Below, piece after piece: positions 5,568 through 6,161 of a stretch of DNA of 6,161 nt. Origin of the DNA: Deferribacteres bacterium (GTDB taxonomy: Bacteria > Nitrospirota > Thermodesulfovibrionia > UBA6902); the NCBI GenBank assembly GCA_013152795.1, contig JAADFS010000175.1, positions 1 through 6,161 on the forward strand, given 5' to 3'. How positions within the stretch are numbered: the stretch's first letter is position 1; each line of letters opens with the position of its first letter. The position numbers and the translations under genes are program-made. The notes under the pieces were generated by a model. It was given only the letters and a program-made list of their open reading frames with translations. It had not been told where the DNA came from and searched no databases.

Positions 5568-6161
5568 TTTTCACCCCTGTGATTTCGATATTATGCCTGC
5601 CGGATATACTTGCATTACTGGCAGGTACGATGCCCTTCTTGAAGCCCAGTTTTGCGGCCTCCGTGATCCTTGTTTCCGCCTGGCTCACCGCCCTCAACTC
5701 CCCTGACAGGCCGGCCTCTCCGAAGGCGAATGTCTCCGTGTCGATAGGTTGATTTTTGAAAGATGAGGCAATCGCCGCCATAATCGCGATATCGATCGCG
5801 GGCTCGTCGACCTTCAGGCCTCCGACAACGTTCACGTAAATATCCATTCCCCCAAGGCGCATCCCGAGACGCTTGTCAAGCACCGCTATCAGGAGATTGA
5901 CCCTGTTGTAATCAACACCGAGCGCGGTCCTTCTCGGCACCCCGAAGCTTGACGCTGTCACAAGTGCCTGTATCTCCACGAGCAGTGGCCTTGTGCCTTC
6001 AAGGCTCACGGTCACGACAGAGCCCGGAACATTGACAGGCCGTTCAGAGATAAAGAGCCGGGAGGGGTTGTCCACCTCCTTGAGCCCGGACTCCATCATC
6101 TCGAACACGCCGATTTCATTTGTCGAGCCGAACCTGTTCTTGACCGCCCTCAATATCCTGA
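5533..6161 (-). CDS. radA: DNA repair protein RadA, C-terminal part, 5' end outside the window
   Basis: RadA (Sms) is a RecA-like ATPase and DnaB-like helicase that promotes branch migration in homologous recombination. About 209 of the usual 450 or so residues are present, starting within RILRAVKNRFG. The RadA signature KNRFG is at 6127-6141 and STNEIGVFEM follows. The C-terminal Lon-like domain contains VPRRTALGVDYNR, GGLKVDEPA (5797-5823) and GEAGLSGELR (5692-5721), as in other RadA proteins; this domain is non-proteolytic in the family. The N-terminal zinc finger and Walker A lie beyond the right edge. The reading frame is open to the edge, so a TTG at 6151-6153 is an internal Leu codon, not a start. 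The stop TAG is at 5533-5535, and the last 35 bases overlap the lipoprotein gene in another frame. Confidence 0.95.
   Translation of the reverse strand, partial: RILRAVKNRFGSTNEIGVFEMMESGLKEVDNPSRLFISERPVNVPGSVVTVSLEGTRPLLVEIQALVTASSFGVPRRTALGVDYNRVNLLIAVLDKRLGMRLGGMDIYVNVVGGLKVDEPAIDIAIMAAIASSFKNQPIDTETFAFGEAGLSGELRAVSQAETRITEAAKLGFKKGIVPASNASISGRHNIEITGVKNVEEAVEILFY
5571..5578 (-). promoter_or_regulatory. Ribosome binding site of the lipoprotein gene, inside radA
   Basis: On the minus strand AGGGGTGA (5578 to 5571) lies a few bases before ATG 5567-5565, a good Shine-Dalgarno. It lies in codons near the end of radA, so initiation can be coupled to radA translation. Confidence 0.65.

Noticed and set aside
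6151..6153. TTG as start of RadA
   Set aside because: The frame continues with Arg-Ile before it, and RadA needs its zinc finger and ATP-binding part upstream; the gene is simply cut by the edge.

Overview
The window looks like chromosomal core DNA from a Gram-negative bacterium with an outer membrane. The evidence is a periplasmic lytic transglycosylase, an envelope lipoprotein with a type II signal peptide, and RadA with a cobalamin riboswitch. The style of the TPR protein and the mix of genes suggest Nitrospirota or a deltaproteobacterial (Desulfobacterota-like) lineage. That placement comes from memory of such proteins and is weak. No phage, plasmid, IS, CRISPR, tRNA or rRNA signature is visible.

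Layout: (1) Bases 1-128 hold, on the minus strand, a promoter and the 5' half of a cobalamin riboswitch that reads out of the left edge; the gene it controls is not in the window. (2) From 223, on the plus strand, come an MltF-type lytic transglycosylase and a 672-residue TPR protein. After a 244-base intergenic stretch follows an ExeA/GspA-type AAA ATPase whose frame is broken at a CCC TGA. (3) On the minus strand, converging on the ATPase with only 12 bases between the 3' ends, is a lipoprotein gene whose frame is also broken. Its start overlaps the 3' end of radA by 35 bases. RadA runs off the right edge, so only its C-terminal half is present.

How the genes may work together: the three plus-strand genes form a plausible envelope set of peptidoglycan cleavage, a TPR scaffold and an ExeA-like ATPase of the kind seen with secretion and type IV pilus machinery. 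This is inference from neighbours only. The radA-lipoprotein pair looks like one transcript with translational coupling and no obvious functional link.

The most unusual signals are a repeat (core near TTGCATAARCCGGCARG) in both larger intergenic regions, three copies in all; the CCC TGA frame break, which has the form of a +1 shift site but may be a simple one-base insertion; a second frame break 0.8 kb away; a predicted near-leaderless promoter for the TPR gene; and two mutually exclusive perfect hairpins near the end of the TPR gene. No clearly new multi-gene system could be demonstrated.
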